Shown piece by piece: positions 21,286-29,677 of a stretch of 41,566 nucleotides of DNA. The translations under genes were made by a program, and so were the position numbers. Each line of letters opens with the position of its first letter. Position 1 is the first letter of the stretch. Source of the DNA: Actinomycetes bacterium. GTDB lineage: Bacteria > Actinomycetota > Actinomycetes > S36-B12. The notes under the pieces are model-generated. The model was given only the letters and a program-made list of their open reading frames with translations, was not told where the DNA came from and ran no database searches. The DNA is taken from NCBI GenBank assembly GCA_024641635.1, contig JAHECS010000028.1, positions 1 through 41,566 of the forward strand. Reading direction: 5' to 3'.

Positions 21286-22092
21286 TTAGAGGATCCCGCC
21301 GCCGTTCTCGTCAGCGTTGGAGAAGCGCTGGGCGACGTAGATGGGCAGGATGCTGACGACCACGAGTGCGGCCGCGACCACGTTGACGATCGGCGCCTGG
21401 TTGGGGCGGAAGAGGTTCTGGTAGATCCAGATCGGCAGCGTCGTGACACCCGGGCCCGCGGTGAACGTCGTGACGATGATCTCGTCGAACGACAGCCCGA
21501 AGGCGAGGATCGCGCCGGCGATGAGGGCCGAGCGCATCAACGGGAACGTGATGCTCACGAAGGTGCGCCAGGCACCGGCCCCGAGGTCCGCTGACGCCTC
21601 CTCGACGTTGCCTCCGAGGCGGCGGATCCGGGCGATGGCGTTGTTGTAGACGACCACGATGCAGAAGGTCGAGTGACCGATGATCAGGGTCCAGATCGTC
21701 AGGCCGCCGAGGAACGACGTGAAGACGTTGTTCAGCGCGATGCCGGTGACGATGCCCGGCAGCGCGATCGGCAGGACCACGAGCAGCGACAGGGACTCGC
21801 GGCCGAAGAACCGGTAGCGCCCGAGGGCCAGCGCCAGGAGGGTGCCGAGCACGAGTGCGATGAGCGTCGCGACGATCGCGACGCCGATCGAGGTCACCAG
21901 GGCGTCGCGAACGCCCTCGTTGTCGACGGCCTTGCCCCACCACTCCGTGGTGAAGCCGCTGGGCGGCCAGGTGAGGCTCCTGTCGACGCTGAAGGAGTTG
22001 ATGAGGATGACGCCCAGCGGGATGTAGATGAACGCGAACGCCACGATGGCGAAGAGGCTGAGGACGATCTTGGTCCCGCGCGAGATCGACAT
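21286..22092 (-). CDS. potC: Polyamine-type ABC transporter permease (PotC-like)
   Basis: A 268-residue inner-membrane permease with about six helices. EEASADLGAGAWRTFVSITFPLMR is the EAA loop that contacts the ATPase; PIALPGIVTGIALNNVF and FGLSFDEIIVTTFTAGPGVTTLPIWIY match PotC/YdcV permeases. It starts 6 bp after the potB-like stop and ends the A-D-B-C operon. Substrate is probably spermidine or putrescine, but related systems move other cations or small organic acids. Confidence 0.9.
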   Translation of the reverse strand: MSISRGTKIVLSLFAIVAFAFIYIPLGVILINSFSVDRSLTWPPSGFTTEWWGKAVDNEGVRDALVTSIGVAIVATLIALVLGTLLALALGRYRFFGRESLSLLVVLPIALPGIVTGIALNNVFTSFLGGLTIWTLIIGHSTFCIVVVYNNAIARIRRLGGNVEEASADLGAGAWRTFVSITFPLMRSALIAGAILAFGLSFDEIIVTTFTAGPGVTTLPIWIYQNLFRPNQAPIVNVVAAALVVVSILPIYVAQRFSNADENGGGIL

Positions 22093-22098
22093 GGCGCC

Positions 22099-22971
22099 CT
22101 ACAGGTTGTCCAGCGCGCCCGAGCGACGGACGGCGAACAGGTAGAGCAGCACGATGATGACCGGGATGGTCGCTACGGCCGCGGCGAATGGGAGGTTGGT
22201 GACGTACGTCGTCTGCACGACGTTGCCCAGCATGGTGACCTTGCCGCCGACGATCTGCGCGGTGATGTAGTCACCGAGGCTCAGCGAGAAGGTGAAGACC
22301 GACCCGGCGACGATCGAGGGGAAGATCATCGGCATGACCACACTGCGGAACGTGCGGCCGCCCTTCGCGCCGAGGTCGGAGGAGGCGTCCAGCATCGAGT
22401 TGGGCAGCCTGGTGAGCCCTGCGTAGATCGGCAGGATCATGTACGGCAGCCAGAGGTAGGTGAGGGTGATGACGATCCCGAGGAACCCGTAGCCGGGGCC
22501 CCCGAGGCCGAGGGGGCTGAGGAACCACGCGATGACGCCGTCCTCGGGCTGGAGCATCGCCCGCCACGCGTAGACCTTGACGAGGTAGCTGGCCCACAGC
22601 GGAGTCAGCACCATCGCGACCATGAGCGGGCGCCACTTCGGGTGAGCGACCCGCGACATGAAGAAGGCCAGTGGAAGGGCGAGCACCATGCAGAACGCCG
22701 TTGTCAGCAGCGCGATGCCCACTGTCCGCAGGACGACCCCGTAGTACGCGGAGTTCGTGAAGACCTGCTGGAAGTTCTTGAGGGTGAACGTCTTCACCAG
22801 CTGTCCGGTGAAGTCGTCGATCGTCCAGAACGCCGTGAGGAACAGGGCAGCAAGGGACCCCAGGTAGATCACGACCAGCCACGCCATCGGCGCGCTCAGC
22901 AGACCGGCAAGCCGCATGCGCGGATGCCGGTAGCCGAACCCGCCGCGGGGCGCGGTGGTCATGGTCGTCAC
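22099..22971 (-). CDS. potB: Polyamine-type ABC transporter permease (PotB-like)
   Basis: A 290-residue permease with about six helices: WLVVIYLGSLAALFLTAFW, ALLTTAFCMVLALPLAFFMSR, the EAA loop LDASSDLGAKGGRTFRSVVMPMI, and SLSLGDYITAQIVGG followed by MLGNVVQTTY, as in PotB. GTG at 22971 is preferred over ATG at 22962 because GAGGGA lies 5 nt upstream of it. It follows the substrate-binding gene by 26 bp. Confidence 0.9.
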   Translation of the reverse strand: MTTMTTAPRGGFGYRHPRMRLAGLLSAPMAWLVVIYLGSLAALFLTAFWTIDDFTGQLVKTFTLKNFQQVFTNSAYYGVVLRTVGIALLTTAFCMVLALPLAFFMSRVAHPKWRPLMVAMVLTPLWASYLVKVYAWRAMLQPEDGVIAWFLSPLGLGGPGYGFLGIVITLTYLWLPYMILPIYAGLTRLPNSMLDASSDLGAKGGRTFRSVVMPMIFPSIVAGSVFTFSLSLGDYITAQIVGGKVTMLGNVVQTTYVTNLPFAAAVATIPVIIVLLYLFAVRRSGALDNL

Positions 22972-22997
22972 TGGGGTCCCTCGCTACTCGTCTGCGG

Positions 22998-24257
22998 CTA
23001 GCTGCGGAGAGCAGCCCAGGCGGTTGCCCACTCCGAGTACGGCACGCACTGGGTGTCAGTGCGGCCGTCGAGGCACTGCGCGGTCGGCGTGTTCCAGTAG
23101 TACACGTCCGTCCAGTAGTCAGCCTCGCCGGCGTGGTACGTGGCGCAGTGGTCCTTGTCCGCGGTCAGCTCACAGGACTTGGCGTTGGCAGGCGCCTCGC
23201 CGAACCACTCCGCGACCTGTGCGTTGACCTCGGGCGACACGATCCAGTCGAGCCACTTGTAGGCGCAGTTGATGTTCGGCGTGTCCTTCGTGACCATCCA
23301 CGTGTCGGACCAGCCGGTGGCGCCTTCCTTGGCCTTGGTCGCCTCGACCTTGCCACCCTCTGCCTGAGCGAGGTTGGCGATGACCTGCCACGACGTGCCG
23401 ATGGCCGTCGTGCCGGAGTTGAACGCCTGGATGGCCTTCGTGTAGTCGCTCCAGTACTCGCCGATGAGCGCCTTCTGCTGCTCGAGCAGCGCCATGGCCG
23501 CGTCGAACTGCGCCTGGTCCAGCGCATACGGGTCGGTGATGCCCAGCTCCGGCTGAGTCGCCATGAGGTAGACGGCAGCGTCAGCGATGAAGATGGGCGA
23601 GTCGTACGCGGTCACCGCGCCGGCGTAGGGCGAGTCCGCCTCGAAGGTGTACGCCCACGAGTCGATCGGCTCCTTGACCTTGTCGGTGTTCCACATGACG
23701 AGGTTGGCGCCGCGGCCGTGCGGGATGCCGTAGGGGACACCGTTGACGCTGTTGAACTTCTGCAGCTTCAGGTCGTCGAAGATGTCCGCGTAGCTCGGCA
23801 CGAGGTCGGTGTTGACCGGCTGCGCGCTGTCGCCGTAGATGAGGCGCAGGGTTGCGTCACCGGAGGCGGAGACGACGTCCCAGCCACCGCCCTGGACGAG
23901 CTTGACGGCCTCGTCCGAGGTGCCGAAGGTCTTCAGGTTGACCTGGCAGCCCGTGGCCTCCTCGAACGGAGTGGTCCAGTCGACAGCAGGATCGGTCGAA
24001 CCGTCCTCGACGTAGCCAGGCCACGCCAGGATGTTGACCTGACCCTCGCCCTCGCCGACCGGGCCGGCATAGGCGTCGCCACCGGGAGCCGGCGGCTCCT
24101 CGATCTGGGGAGACTCGGCGGGTGCCGCTGACGCGGCCGCCGAACCCTCGGCGGCAGCACTGGAGCCTGCCTCCTCCGACCCGCCACCGCATGCGGCGAG
24201 CATCATCGCGGCAGCAGAACCCACTGCAGCGATCTTGAGCAGACGCTTCGTGTGCAC
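22998..24257 (-). CDS. potD: Polyamine-type ABC transporter substrate-binding lipoprotein (PotD-like)
   Basis: A 419-residue lipoprotein: signal HTKRLLKIAAVGSAAAMML with lipobox LAAC, a Ser/Ala/Glu/Pro linker to about 65, then a periplasmic-binding-protein type II fold (QVNILAWPGYVEDGS, FEEATGCQVNLKTFGTSDEAVKLV, VPYGIPHGRGANLVMWNTDKV, NCAYKWLDWIVSPEVNAQVAEWFGEAPAN). Two late cysteine pairs suggest disulfides. GTG at 24257 sits 6 nt after AGGAGG; the ATG at 24263 directly abuts that motif and is the less likely start. Ligand is probably a polyamine or similar compound (inference). Confidence 0.88.
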   Translation of the reverse strand: MHTKRLLKIAAVGSAAAMMLAACGGGSEEAGSSAAAEGSAAASAAPAESPQIEEPPAPGGDAYAGPVGEGEGQVNILAWPGYVEDGSTDPAVDWTTPFEEATGCQVNLKTFGTSDEAVKLVQGGGWDVVSASGDATLRLIYGDSAQPVNTDLVPSYADIFDDLKLQKFNSVNGVPYGIPHGRGANLVMWNTDKVKEPIDSWAYTFEADSPYAGAVTAYDSPIFIADAAVYLMATQPELGITDPYALDQAQFDAAMALLEQQKALIGEYWSDYTKAIQAFNSGTTAIGTSWQVIANLAQAEGGKVEATKAKEGATGWSDTWMVTKDTPNINCAYKWLDWIVSPEVNAQVAEWFGEAPANAKSCELTADKDHCATYHAGEADYWTDVYYWNTPTAQCLDGRTDTQCVPYSEWATAWAALRS

Positions 24258-24282
24258 CTGCATCCTCCTCTTCTGTTGCGAT

Positions 24283-24304
24283 GCCGCGAGCGGGTGCCCG
24301 CGGC
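24283..24304 (-). promoter_or_regulatory. Hairpin between potA and potD
   Basis: GCCGCG and CGCGGC enclose an inner GCGGG-TG-CCCGC in the 62-bp gap between potA and potD. An intergenic hairpin here could protect the potD message or reduce read-through, adjusting binding-protein level relative to the ATPase (inference). Confidence 0.35.
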
Positions 24305-24319
24305 CGGTGACCTGATGGA

Positions 24320-25351
24320 CTAGTCGGTGACCTGGTACTCGTGGCGGCTGTCCCACGCCAGCTGCACGGCCTCGCCGCGGAGGTGAGCAAGGTCCGTCGA
24401 CATGTCGGAGTTCTGACGCACTGCGACGAGGGATCCGCCGACCGCCAGGTCGATCACGAAGCGGGTGGACATCCCGACGTAGACGACCTCGCGCACGGTG
24501 CCGCGAACGCTGTGCTGCCCCTCGCCGACCGTCTCCTCGACGGACAGGACCCGGATCTTCTCGGGGCGCACGGACCATGTCCCGGGGCGGCCGAGGACGG
24601 CCTGGGCAGCCTCCGACTCGAGCAGGTTGGAGGTCCCCACGAAACCGGCGACGAAGGACGAGGACGGGTGCTCGTACACCTCGGACGGAGTGCCGAGCTG
24701 CGCGATGTCCCCCTTGTTGAAGACTGCGATGCGGTCGGACATCGTCAGCGCCTCGTCCTGGTCGTGCGTGACGAAGACGAACGTGATGCCGACCTGGCGC
24801 TGGATCTCCTTGAGCTCGACCTGCATCTGCTCGCGCAGCTTGAGGTCAAGGGCGCCGAGGGGCTCGTCGAGGAGAAGGACCTTCGGGCGGTTCACGAGGG
24901 CGCGCGCGAGGGCCACGCGCTGGCGCTGCCCGCCGGAGAGCTGCGACGGCGCCCGGTCGCCGTACCCGTCGAGCCGAACCGCCTCGAGGGCCTCCTGGGC
25001 GCGCAACTTTCGGTCAGACGAAGGGACCTTCTTCACCTTCAGCCCGTACTCGACGTTCTTCTGCACCGTCATGTGCGGGAAGAGCGCGTAGTCCTGGAAC
25101 ACCGTGTTGACGTCGCGCGCGAAGGGCGGCACCTGGGTGACATCCGCGCCGGCCAGCTCGATCGTGCCGGCGTCGGGGCGCTCGAATCCGGCGATCATCC
25201 GCAGGACGGTGGTCTTGCCCGAGCCTGACGGCCCGAGGAGGGTGAGGAACTCACCGTCCATGACGTCGAGGTCGACGCCGTTCACGGCCACGACGTCGCC
25301 GAATCGCCGGGTGAGTCCGCGAAGGCGGATGGCCACTGACGGCTCGACCAT
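24320..25351 (-). CDS. potA: Polyamine-type ABC transporter ATPase (PotA-like)
   Basis: A 343-residue ABC ATPase: Walker A GPSGSGKTT (40-48), Q-loop VFQDYALFPHMTV, signature LSGGQRQRVALARAL, Walker B VLLLDEPLGALD and switch His in VTHDQDEAL. Residues from about 240 form the C-terminal TOBE regulatory domain (WSVRPEKIRVL). It is the first gene of the A-D-B-C operon, with GAGGAG about 9 nt upstream of the ATG. It energises uptake through PotB/PotC. Confidence 0.93.
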   Translation of the reverse strand: MVEPSVAIRLRGLTRRFGDVVAVNGVDLDVMDGEFLTLLGPSGSGKTTVLRMIAGFERPDAGTIELAGADVTQVPPFARDVNTVFQDYALFPHMTVQKNVEYGLKVKKVPSSDRKLRAQEALEAVRLDGYGDRAPSQLSGGQRQRVALARALVNRPKVLLLDEPLGALDLKLREQMQVELKEIQRQVGITFVFVTHDQDEALTMSDRIAVFNKGDIAQLGTPSEVYEHPSSSFVAGFVGTSNLLESEAAQAVLGRPGTWSVRPEKIRVLSVEETVGEGQHSVRGTVREVVYVGMSTRFVIDLAVGGSLVAVRQNSDMSTDLAHLRGEAVQLAWDSRHEYQVTD

Positions 25352-25382
25352 GGGCTACCCAGCTCCTCGACAGCACGACGAA

Positions 25383-25472
25383 CACCCCCGCTGGGGTGGT
25401 CGGGGCACGTTACCGGGTGTCATCGGTTTCAGTACAGCCACCGTCCATCCACAGACGAAATCGTTATCGATT
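25383..25472 (-). promoter_or_regulatory. potA upstream region with operator candidate
   Basis: The 147-bp gap before potA holds the inverted repeat AATCG-TTAT-CGATT (25459-25472), a -10 candidate TAACGT (25407-25412, minus strand) without a matching -35, and the hairpin CACCCC-CGCT-GGGGTG (25383-25398). The repeat may bind a regulator of polyamine uptake; the hairpin could end the purSQL transcript or lie in the pot leader. Confidence 0.35.
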
Positions 25473-25498
25473 CGTATGTCTTGCCACGGTTTCCATGC

Positions 25499-25801
25499 CT
25501 ACGAGGGGCTGACAAGGGGCAGATACGCGGACAGGTCGGAGCGCTCGCCGCTCGCCCGGACCCGACCCGTGGCCACGGCGTCCGCCCAGGACAGGTCACC
25601 GCGCGCCAACGCGAGCCAGGTCTGCGGGTCGGTCTCCACGATCGCGGCGGGCGTCCCGCGTCGGTGGGTGTGACCGGGCACGGCCTGGACGGCCGCGAAC
25701 GGGGGGACCCGGACCTCGACGGCCCGACCCGGCGCCACCTGCCGCAGCATCTCCAGCGAGGCCTTGACCTCGGCCCTGAGCGCCTGCTGCGCCGGATCCA
25801 C
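25499..25801 (-). CDS. Sterol-carrier family protein linked to purL
   Basis: A 100-residue protein resembling the small 'sterol carrier family' proteins found behind purL in Actinomycetota: VEVRVPPFAAVQAVPG, then RRGTPAAIVETDPQTWLALARGDLSWADAVATGRVRASG, which matches the SCP2-type strand-helix pattern, and a final LSAYLPLV. GTG at 25801 lies 2 bp after the purL TGA, so it is the last gene of the purS-Q-L transcript. Ligand and connection to purine synthesis are unknown. Confidence 0.85.
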   Translation of the reverse strand: MDPAQQALRAEVKASLEMLRQVAPGRAVEVRVPPFAAVQAVPGHTHRRGTPAAIVETDPQTWLALARGDLSWADAVATGRVRASGERSDLSAYLPLVSPS

Positions 25802-25803
25802 CG

Positions 25804-28086
25804 TCAGCCCAGGATGGCGGGCAGGGTCCGCTCGTGCGCGTCGCGCACCTCGTCCAGCGTGACGGTGAACTGGTCGGAGAACTGGAGCACCTGGGTCCCC
25901 GCCGGGTAGCCGGCATCGGCACCGAGGCCGGAGTCGACCACGCCGACCCGGTGCGCCGGCAGCTGGCGAGCCGCGCACATCTCGGTGAACCTCAGCTCCT
26001 CGCTGCGGGGCACGACGACGACCGCACGGCCCGTCGACTCGCTGAAGAGGAAGGTGAACGGGTCCAGTCCGTCGGGCACCCAGCACCGCGCGCCGATGCC
26101 CGCTCGCAGCGCCATCTCGACCAGCGACTGAGCGACGCCCCCGTCGGAGACGTCGTGCGCCGCCGTGAGCATGCCGTCGCGAGAACCCGCGACGAGGATC
26201 TCCCCCAGCAGTCGCTCGCGCTGGAGGTCGACCATCGGCGGGAGGCCACCGAGGTGGCCGTGCACGTGGTGCGCCCACTCGCTCCCGCCGAACTCGTCGC
26301 GGGTGTCGCCGAGGAGGTAGATCAGCTCGCCGTCCGGACCCCAGGCCATCGGCGTCCGGCGGTCGACGTCGTCGATGACACCGAGGACCCCGACGACCGG
26401 CGTCGGCAGGATCGCCGTGTCGCCGGTCTGGTTGTAGAAGGACACGTTGCCGCCGGTGACGGGGATGCCGAGCTCGAGACACCCGTCGGCGAGTCCCGTG
26501 GTCGCCTGCGCGAACTGCCACATCACCTCCGGGTCCTCCGGCGAGCCGAAGTTCAGGCAGTTCGTCACCGCCAGCGGGATCGCACCGGAGGCCGCGACGT
26601 TGCGGTAGCTCTCGGCGAGGGCCAGCTGTGCTCCGGCGTACGGATCGAGCTTGGCGAACCGGCCGTTGCAGTCGGTCGAGACGGCGATGCCGCGGCCCGT
26701 CTCCTCGTCGATGCGGATCATGCCGGCGTCCTCGGGCTGGGCGAGGACGGTGTTGCCGAGCACGTAGCGGTCGTACTGCGACGTCACCCAGGACTTCGAG
26801 GCGAGGTTCGGCGCAGCGGCCATCGTCAGCAGGGTCGCGCGAAGCTCGTCCGGTGTCGATGGTCGCGGAAGGCGATCCGGACCGTCGGCCTGCAGGGCGT
26901 CCTGCCACGAGGGTCGGTGATACGGGCGGTCGTAGACGGGGCCCTCGTGCGCCACCGTGCGCGGCGGGACGTCGACGATCCGCTCGCCGTGCCAGTCGAC
27001 GGTCAGCCGCCCGCTGTCGTTGACCTCGCCGATCACGACCGCCTCCACGTCCCACTTGCCGCACAGGGCCAGGAACGCCTCGAGGTTGTCGGGCCTGACG
27101 ATCGCGCACATCCGCTCCTGCGACTCGCTCATGAGGATCTCCTCAGGAGTCAGCGTTGGATCGCGCAGGAGGACGTGGTCGAGCCAGACGTGCATGCCGC
27201 CCTCGCCGTTGGAGGCGAGCTCGCTGGTGGCACAGGAGATCCCGGCGCCGCCGAGATCCTGGATGCCCTCGACGAGGCCAGAGTGGAGCACCTCGAGGGT
27301 CGCCTCGATCAGCAGCTTCTCCATGAACGGGTCGCCGACCTGGACGCTCGGGCGCTTGGTCGGTCCGCCCTCGTCGAAGGTCTCGGATGCGAGCACCGAG
27401 ACGCCGCCGATGCCGTCGCCGCCCGTGCGGGCCCCGTACAGCACGACCAGGTTGCCGACGCCCTTCGCGCTCGCCAGATGGATGTCCTCATGCCGCATGG
27501 CCCCGACGCACAGGGCGTTGACGAGGGGGTTGCCCACGTAGGTCGGATCGAAGACGACCTCGCCGCCGATGTTCGGGAGACCCAGGCAGTTGCCGTACCC
27601 GCCGACGCCGGCGACGATGCCCGGCAGCACGCGCCGCGTGTCCGGTGCGTCGAGCGGTCCGAACCGCAGCGGGTCCATCACGGCCAGCGGGCGAGCGCCC
27701 ATCGACAGGATGTCGCGGACGATTCCGCCGACCCCCGTGGCCGCACCCTGGTACGGCTCGACGTACGACGGATGGTTGTGACTCTCCACCTTGAAGGTGA
27801 CGGCCCAGCCGTCGCCGATGTCGACGACGCCCGCGTTCTCGCCGATCCCGACCAGCAGGACGTCGGTCTCCGGCTTCTTCTCGCCGAACTGGCGCAGGTG
27901 CACCTTGCTGGACTTGTAGGAGCAGTGCTCGCTCCACATGACGGAGTACATGGCCAGCTCGGAGCTGGTGGGGCGTCGATCGAGGATGTCCCGGATGCGC
28001 TGGTACTCATCGGGCTTCAGGCCGAGCTCCGCGAAAGGCTGGACGTGGTCGGGGTCCTCGATCGCATGCGTGACGGTGTCGATCAT
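25804..28086 (-). CDS. purL: Phosphoribosylformylglycinamidine synthase subunit PurL
   Basis: A 760-residue small-type PurL, the catalytic subunit of the PurSQL complex (FGAR plus glutamine to FGAM, step 4). [65 protein letters not shown] and [17 protein letters not shown] are diagnostic. Length fits the form that needs separate PurS and PurQ. It is coupled to purQ by an ATGA overlap. Confidence 0.98.
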   Translation of the reverse strand: MIDTVTHAIEDPDHVQPFAELGLKPDEYQRIRDILDRRPTSSELAMYSVMWSEHCSYKSSKVHLRQFGEKKPETDVLLVGIGENAGVVDIGDGWAVTFKVESHNHPSYVEPYQGAATGVGGIVRDILSMGARPLAVMDPLRFGPLDAPDTRRVLPGIVAGVGGYGNCLGLPNIGGEVVFDPTYVGNPLVNALCVGAMRHEDIHLASAKGVGNLVVLYGARTGGDGIGGVSVLASETFDEGGPTKRPSVQVGDPFMEKLLIEATLEVLHSGLVEGIQDLGGAGISCATSELASNGEGGMHVWLDHVLLRDPTLTPEEILMSESQERMCAIVRPDNLEAFLALCGKWDVEAVVIGEVNDSGRLTVDWHGERIVDVPPRTVAHEGPVYDRPYHRPSWQDALQADGPDRLPRPSTPDELRATLLTMAAAPNLASKSWVTSQYDRYVLGNTVLAQPEDAGMIRIDEETGRGIAVSTDCNGRFAKLDPYAGAQLALAESYRNVAASGAIPLAVTNCLNFGSPEDPEVMWQFAQATTGLADGCLELGIPVTGGNVSFYNQTGDTAILPTPVVGVLGVIDDVDRRTPMAWGPDGELIYLLGDTRDEFGGSEWAHHVHGHLGGLPPMVDLQRERLLGEILVAGSRDGMLTAAHDVSDGGVAQSLVEMALRAGIGARCWVPDGLDPFTFLFSESTGRAVVVVPRSEELRFTEMCAARQLPAHRVGVVDSGLGADAGYPAGTQVLQFSDQFTVTLDEVRDAHERTLPAILG

Positions 28087-28763
28087 GCGGCTGCCACCAG
28101 CGACGTCAGGATGGACGTGAAGAACGGCAGGCCGTCGGTGGTCGGACCGGTGAGTGCCTCGACGGCATGCTCGGGGTGCGGCATGAGTCCGACCACGTTG
28201 CCGCGTTCGTTCCGGATGCCGGCGATGTCGCGCCGGCTGCCGTTGGGGTTCACCTCGAGGTAGCGGGCGATGACTCGACCCTCGCCCTCCAGCCGGTCGA
28301 GGGTGGCCTCGTCGGCGACGTAGCCGCCCTCACCGTTCTTCAGCGGGATGACGATCTCCTGCCCCGCGTCGAAGTCGGACGTCCACATCGACGTCACGTC
28401 CTCGATGCGCAGGCGTTGGTCGCGGCAGACGAAGTGCAGGGAGTCGTTGCGGGTGAGCGCACCGGGGAGGAGGTGCGACTCGCACAGGATCTGGAACCCG
28501 TTGCAGATGCCGAGCACGGGCAGGCCGCCTTCGGCCGCGGCGACCAGCGAGTGCATCACGGGTGCGAACCGGGCGATGGCCCCGCAACGCAGGTAGTCGC
28601 CGTAGGAGAAGCCGCCCGGCAGGACGACGGCGTCCACGGACTTGAGGTCATCGTCCCCGTGCCACAGGGGAATGGGCTCGCCTCCGGCGATGCGCACGGC
28701 ACGGGCGGCATCGCGATCGTCGAGGGACCCGGGAAAGGTGACGACGCCGATCCGCATCGTCAC
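28083..28763 (-). CDS. purQ: Phosphoribosylformylglycinamidine synthase subunit PurQ
   Basis: A 226-residue class I glutamine amidotransferase that supplies ammonia to Pur[39 protein letters not shown] (nucleophile Cys) and GLMPHPEHA (His, Glu) are present. GTG at 28763 overlaps the purS TGA (GTGA); ATG at 28757 is a near alternative. It overlaps purL by 4 bp. Confidence 0.97.
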   Translation of the reverse strand: MTMRIGVVTFPGSLDDRDAARAVRIAGGEPIPLWHGDDDLKSVDAVVLPGGFSYGDYLRCGAIARFAPVMHSLVAAAEGGLPVLGICNGFQILCESHLLPGALTRNDSLHFVCRDQRLRIEDVTSMWTSDFDAGQEIVIPLKNGEGGYVADEATLDRLEGEGRVIARYLEVNPNGSRRDIAGIRNERGNVVGLMPHPEHAVEALTGPTTDGLPFFTSILTSLVAAA

Positions 28764-29005
28764 GCCTCGACCCGCATCCGGTAGTCCTCGATGACCGGGT
28801 TGCTGAGCAGCTCCTCGGCGAGCTTGTGCATGAGCTCGAGCCGCTCGCCCTCGAGCTCACCGTCGACCTCGATGACGAACTGCTTGCCCTGACGGACGTC
28901 CGCGACCCCGGTGAGCCCGAGGCGGCCGAGAGCCCCCTGGACGGCACGGCCCTGCGGGTCGAGGATCTCCGGCTTGAGCATGACGTCGACGACGACGCGG
29001 GCCAC
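28760..29005 (-). CDS. purS: Phosphoribosylformylglycinamidine synthase subunit PurS
   Basis: An 81-residue PurS, the small structural subunit that lets PurQ dock on Pur[31 protein letters not shown] and [13 protein letters not shown] are the family landmarks. GTG at 29005 is chosen for AGGAG about 6 nt upstream and for the conserved start of the fold. It is the first gene of purS-purQ-purL-SCP. Confidence 0.96.
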   Translation of the reverse strand: MARVVVDVMLKPEILDPQGRAVQGALGRLGLTGVADVRQGKQFVIEVDGELEGERLELMHKLAEELLSNPVIEDYRMRVEA

Positions 29006-29054
29006 GGGCACTCCTGTGATTCGACGAGCTCGGCGATTGGGCTCCTGCAGCGCA

Positions 29055-29060
29055 ACCCTA
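29055..29060 (-). promoter_or_regulatory. -10 box of the purS operon
   Basis: TAGGGT on the minus strand, giving a leader of about 43 nt with its own AGGAG. The matching -35 position (about 29078-29084) falls on the edge of the 72-bp palindrome. Confidence 0.45.
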
Positions 29061-29077
29061 CCGCCCGTCCCCGCCCC

Positions 29078-29149
29078 GCCGAGAGGCATGGTGTGGTCGT
29101 GAAACGGGGCTCTGGAGCCCCGTTTCACGACCACACCATGCCTCTCGGC
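29078..29149. repeat. 72-bp near-perfect palindrome between purS and a DDN-like gene
   Basis: Two perfect 35-bp arms (29078-29112 and 29115-29149) are separated only by TG. Each arm reads GCCGAGAGGCATGG onward to GGGGCTC. It lies between divergent genes, so it is not a conventional terminator. It covers the -35 position of both promoters, with the DDN-like -10 box starting 3 bp beyond its edge. It may be a mobile palindromic element, a protein-binding site, or a cruciform-forming element. Confidence 0.85.
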
Positions 29150-29151
29150 AG

Positions 29152-29157
29152 TAGCGT
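29152..29157 (+). promoter_or_regulatory. -10 box of the second DDN-like gene
   Basis: TAGCGT, 6 nt before the GTG at 29164; leaderless. It abuts the 72-bp palindrome. Confidence 0.5.
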
Positions 29158-29163
29158 CCGAGC

Positions 29164-29634
29164 GTGGGCAGCCGGGGGTACGACCTGTGGTGGGGCACCG
29201 TGCTCCGGCTGACCACGGTCGGCCACAAGGTGCTCGACCGCGCGAGTGGCGGCCGGCTCGGCCGCCGCTTCCCCGGAGGCCAGCAGGTCGTCTGGATCAC
29301 CACGCTGGGACGGAAGTCCGGCGAATGGCGCCGATCCCCGCTGCTGGCCGTCCGCGAGGACCACGACCCGGCCAAGCCCTGGCTGGTCACCGGATCGAAC
29401 GCCGGGCAGTCCACCGTTCCCGGCTGGGTGTTCAACGCGCGCGCACACGAGAACGGGACGCTCGAGGTCGACGGAGTCACGACGCCCTGCCGGTTCGAGG
29501 AGGCGGTCGGCGACGACCGCGCACGCCTCTACGTGCAGCTCGTGGAGACCTGGTCGGCCTACGCGATGTACGCGAAGAACGCCGAGCGCGAGATCCCGGT
29601 GTTCCGGATCTTTCCCCAGATCGACGAGCCCTAG
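29164..29634 (+). CDS. Deazaflavin-dependent nitroreductase-fold protein (second DDN-like)
   Basis: A 156-residue DDN-family protein: FPGGQQVVWITTLGRKSGEWRRSPLLAVRE, WLVTGSNAGQSTVPGWVFNARA, then VDGVTTPCRFEEAVGDDRARLYVQLVETWSAYAMYAKNAEREIPVFRI. The TLGRKSGxxRxxPLL motif is stronger than in the copy at 20742, which supports F420 binding. It differs enough that recent duplication is unlikely. GTG start, leaderless. It is divergent from purS across the long palindrome and convergent with galE. Confidence 0.9.
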   Translation: MGSRGYDLWWGTVLRLTTVGHKVLDRASGGRLGRRFPGGQQVVWITTLGRKSGEWRRSPLLAVREDHDPAKPWLVTGSNAGQSTVPGWVFNARAHENGTLEVDGVTTPCRFEEAVGDDRARLYVQLVETWSAYAMYAKNAEREIPVFRIFPQIDEP

Positions 29635-29677
29635 GCCTTCACTCCGAGTCGGCCCGGGAGCCAGGACGCCACAGCGC

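Noticed and set aside
19122-21449. Extended purF frame up to 21449
   Set aside because: The extension lies antisense to the DDN-like gene and would place the catalytic Cys far from the N-terminus; the 22-residue propeptide from GTG 20678 is normal.
25834-28263. An 809-codon open frame antisense to purL
   Set aside because: Its translation is Arg/Asp/Gly/Val-rich low complexity without a recognisable fold; it is the expected open antisense frame of a GC-rich gene. purL on the other strand is unambiguous.
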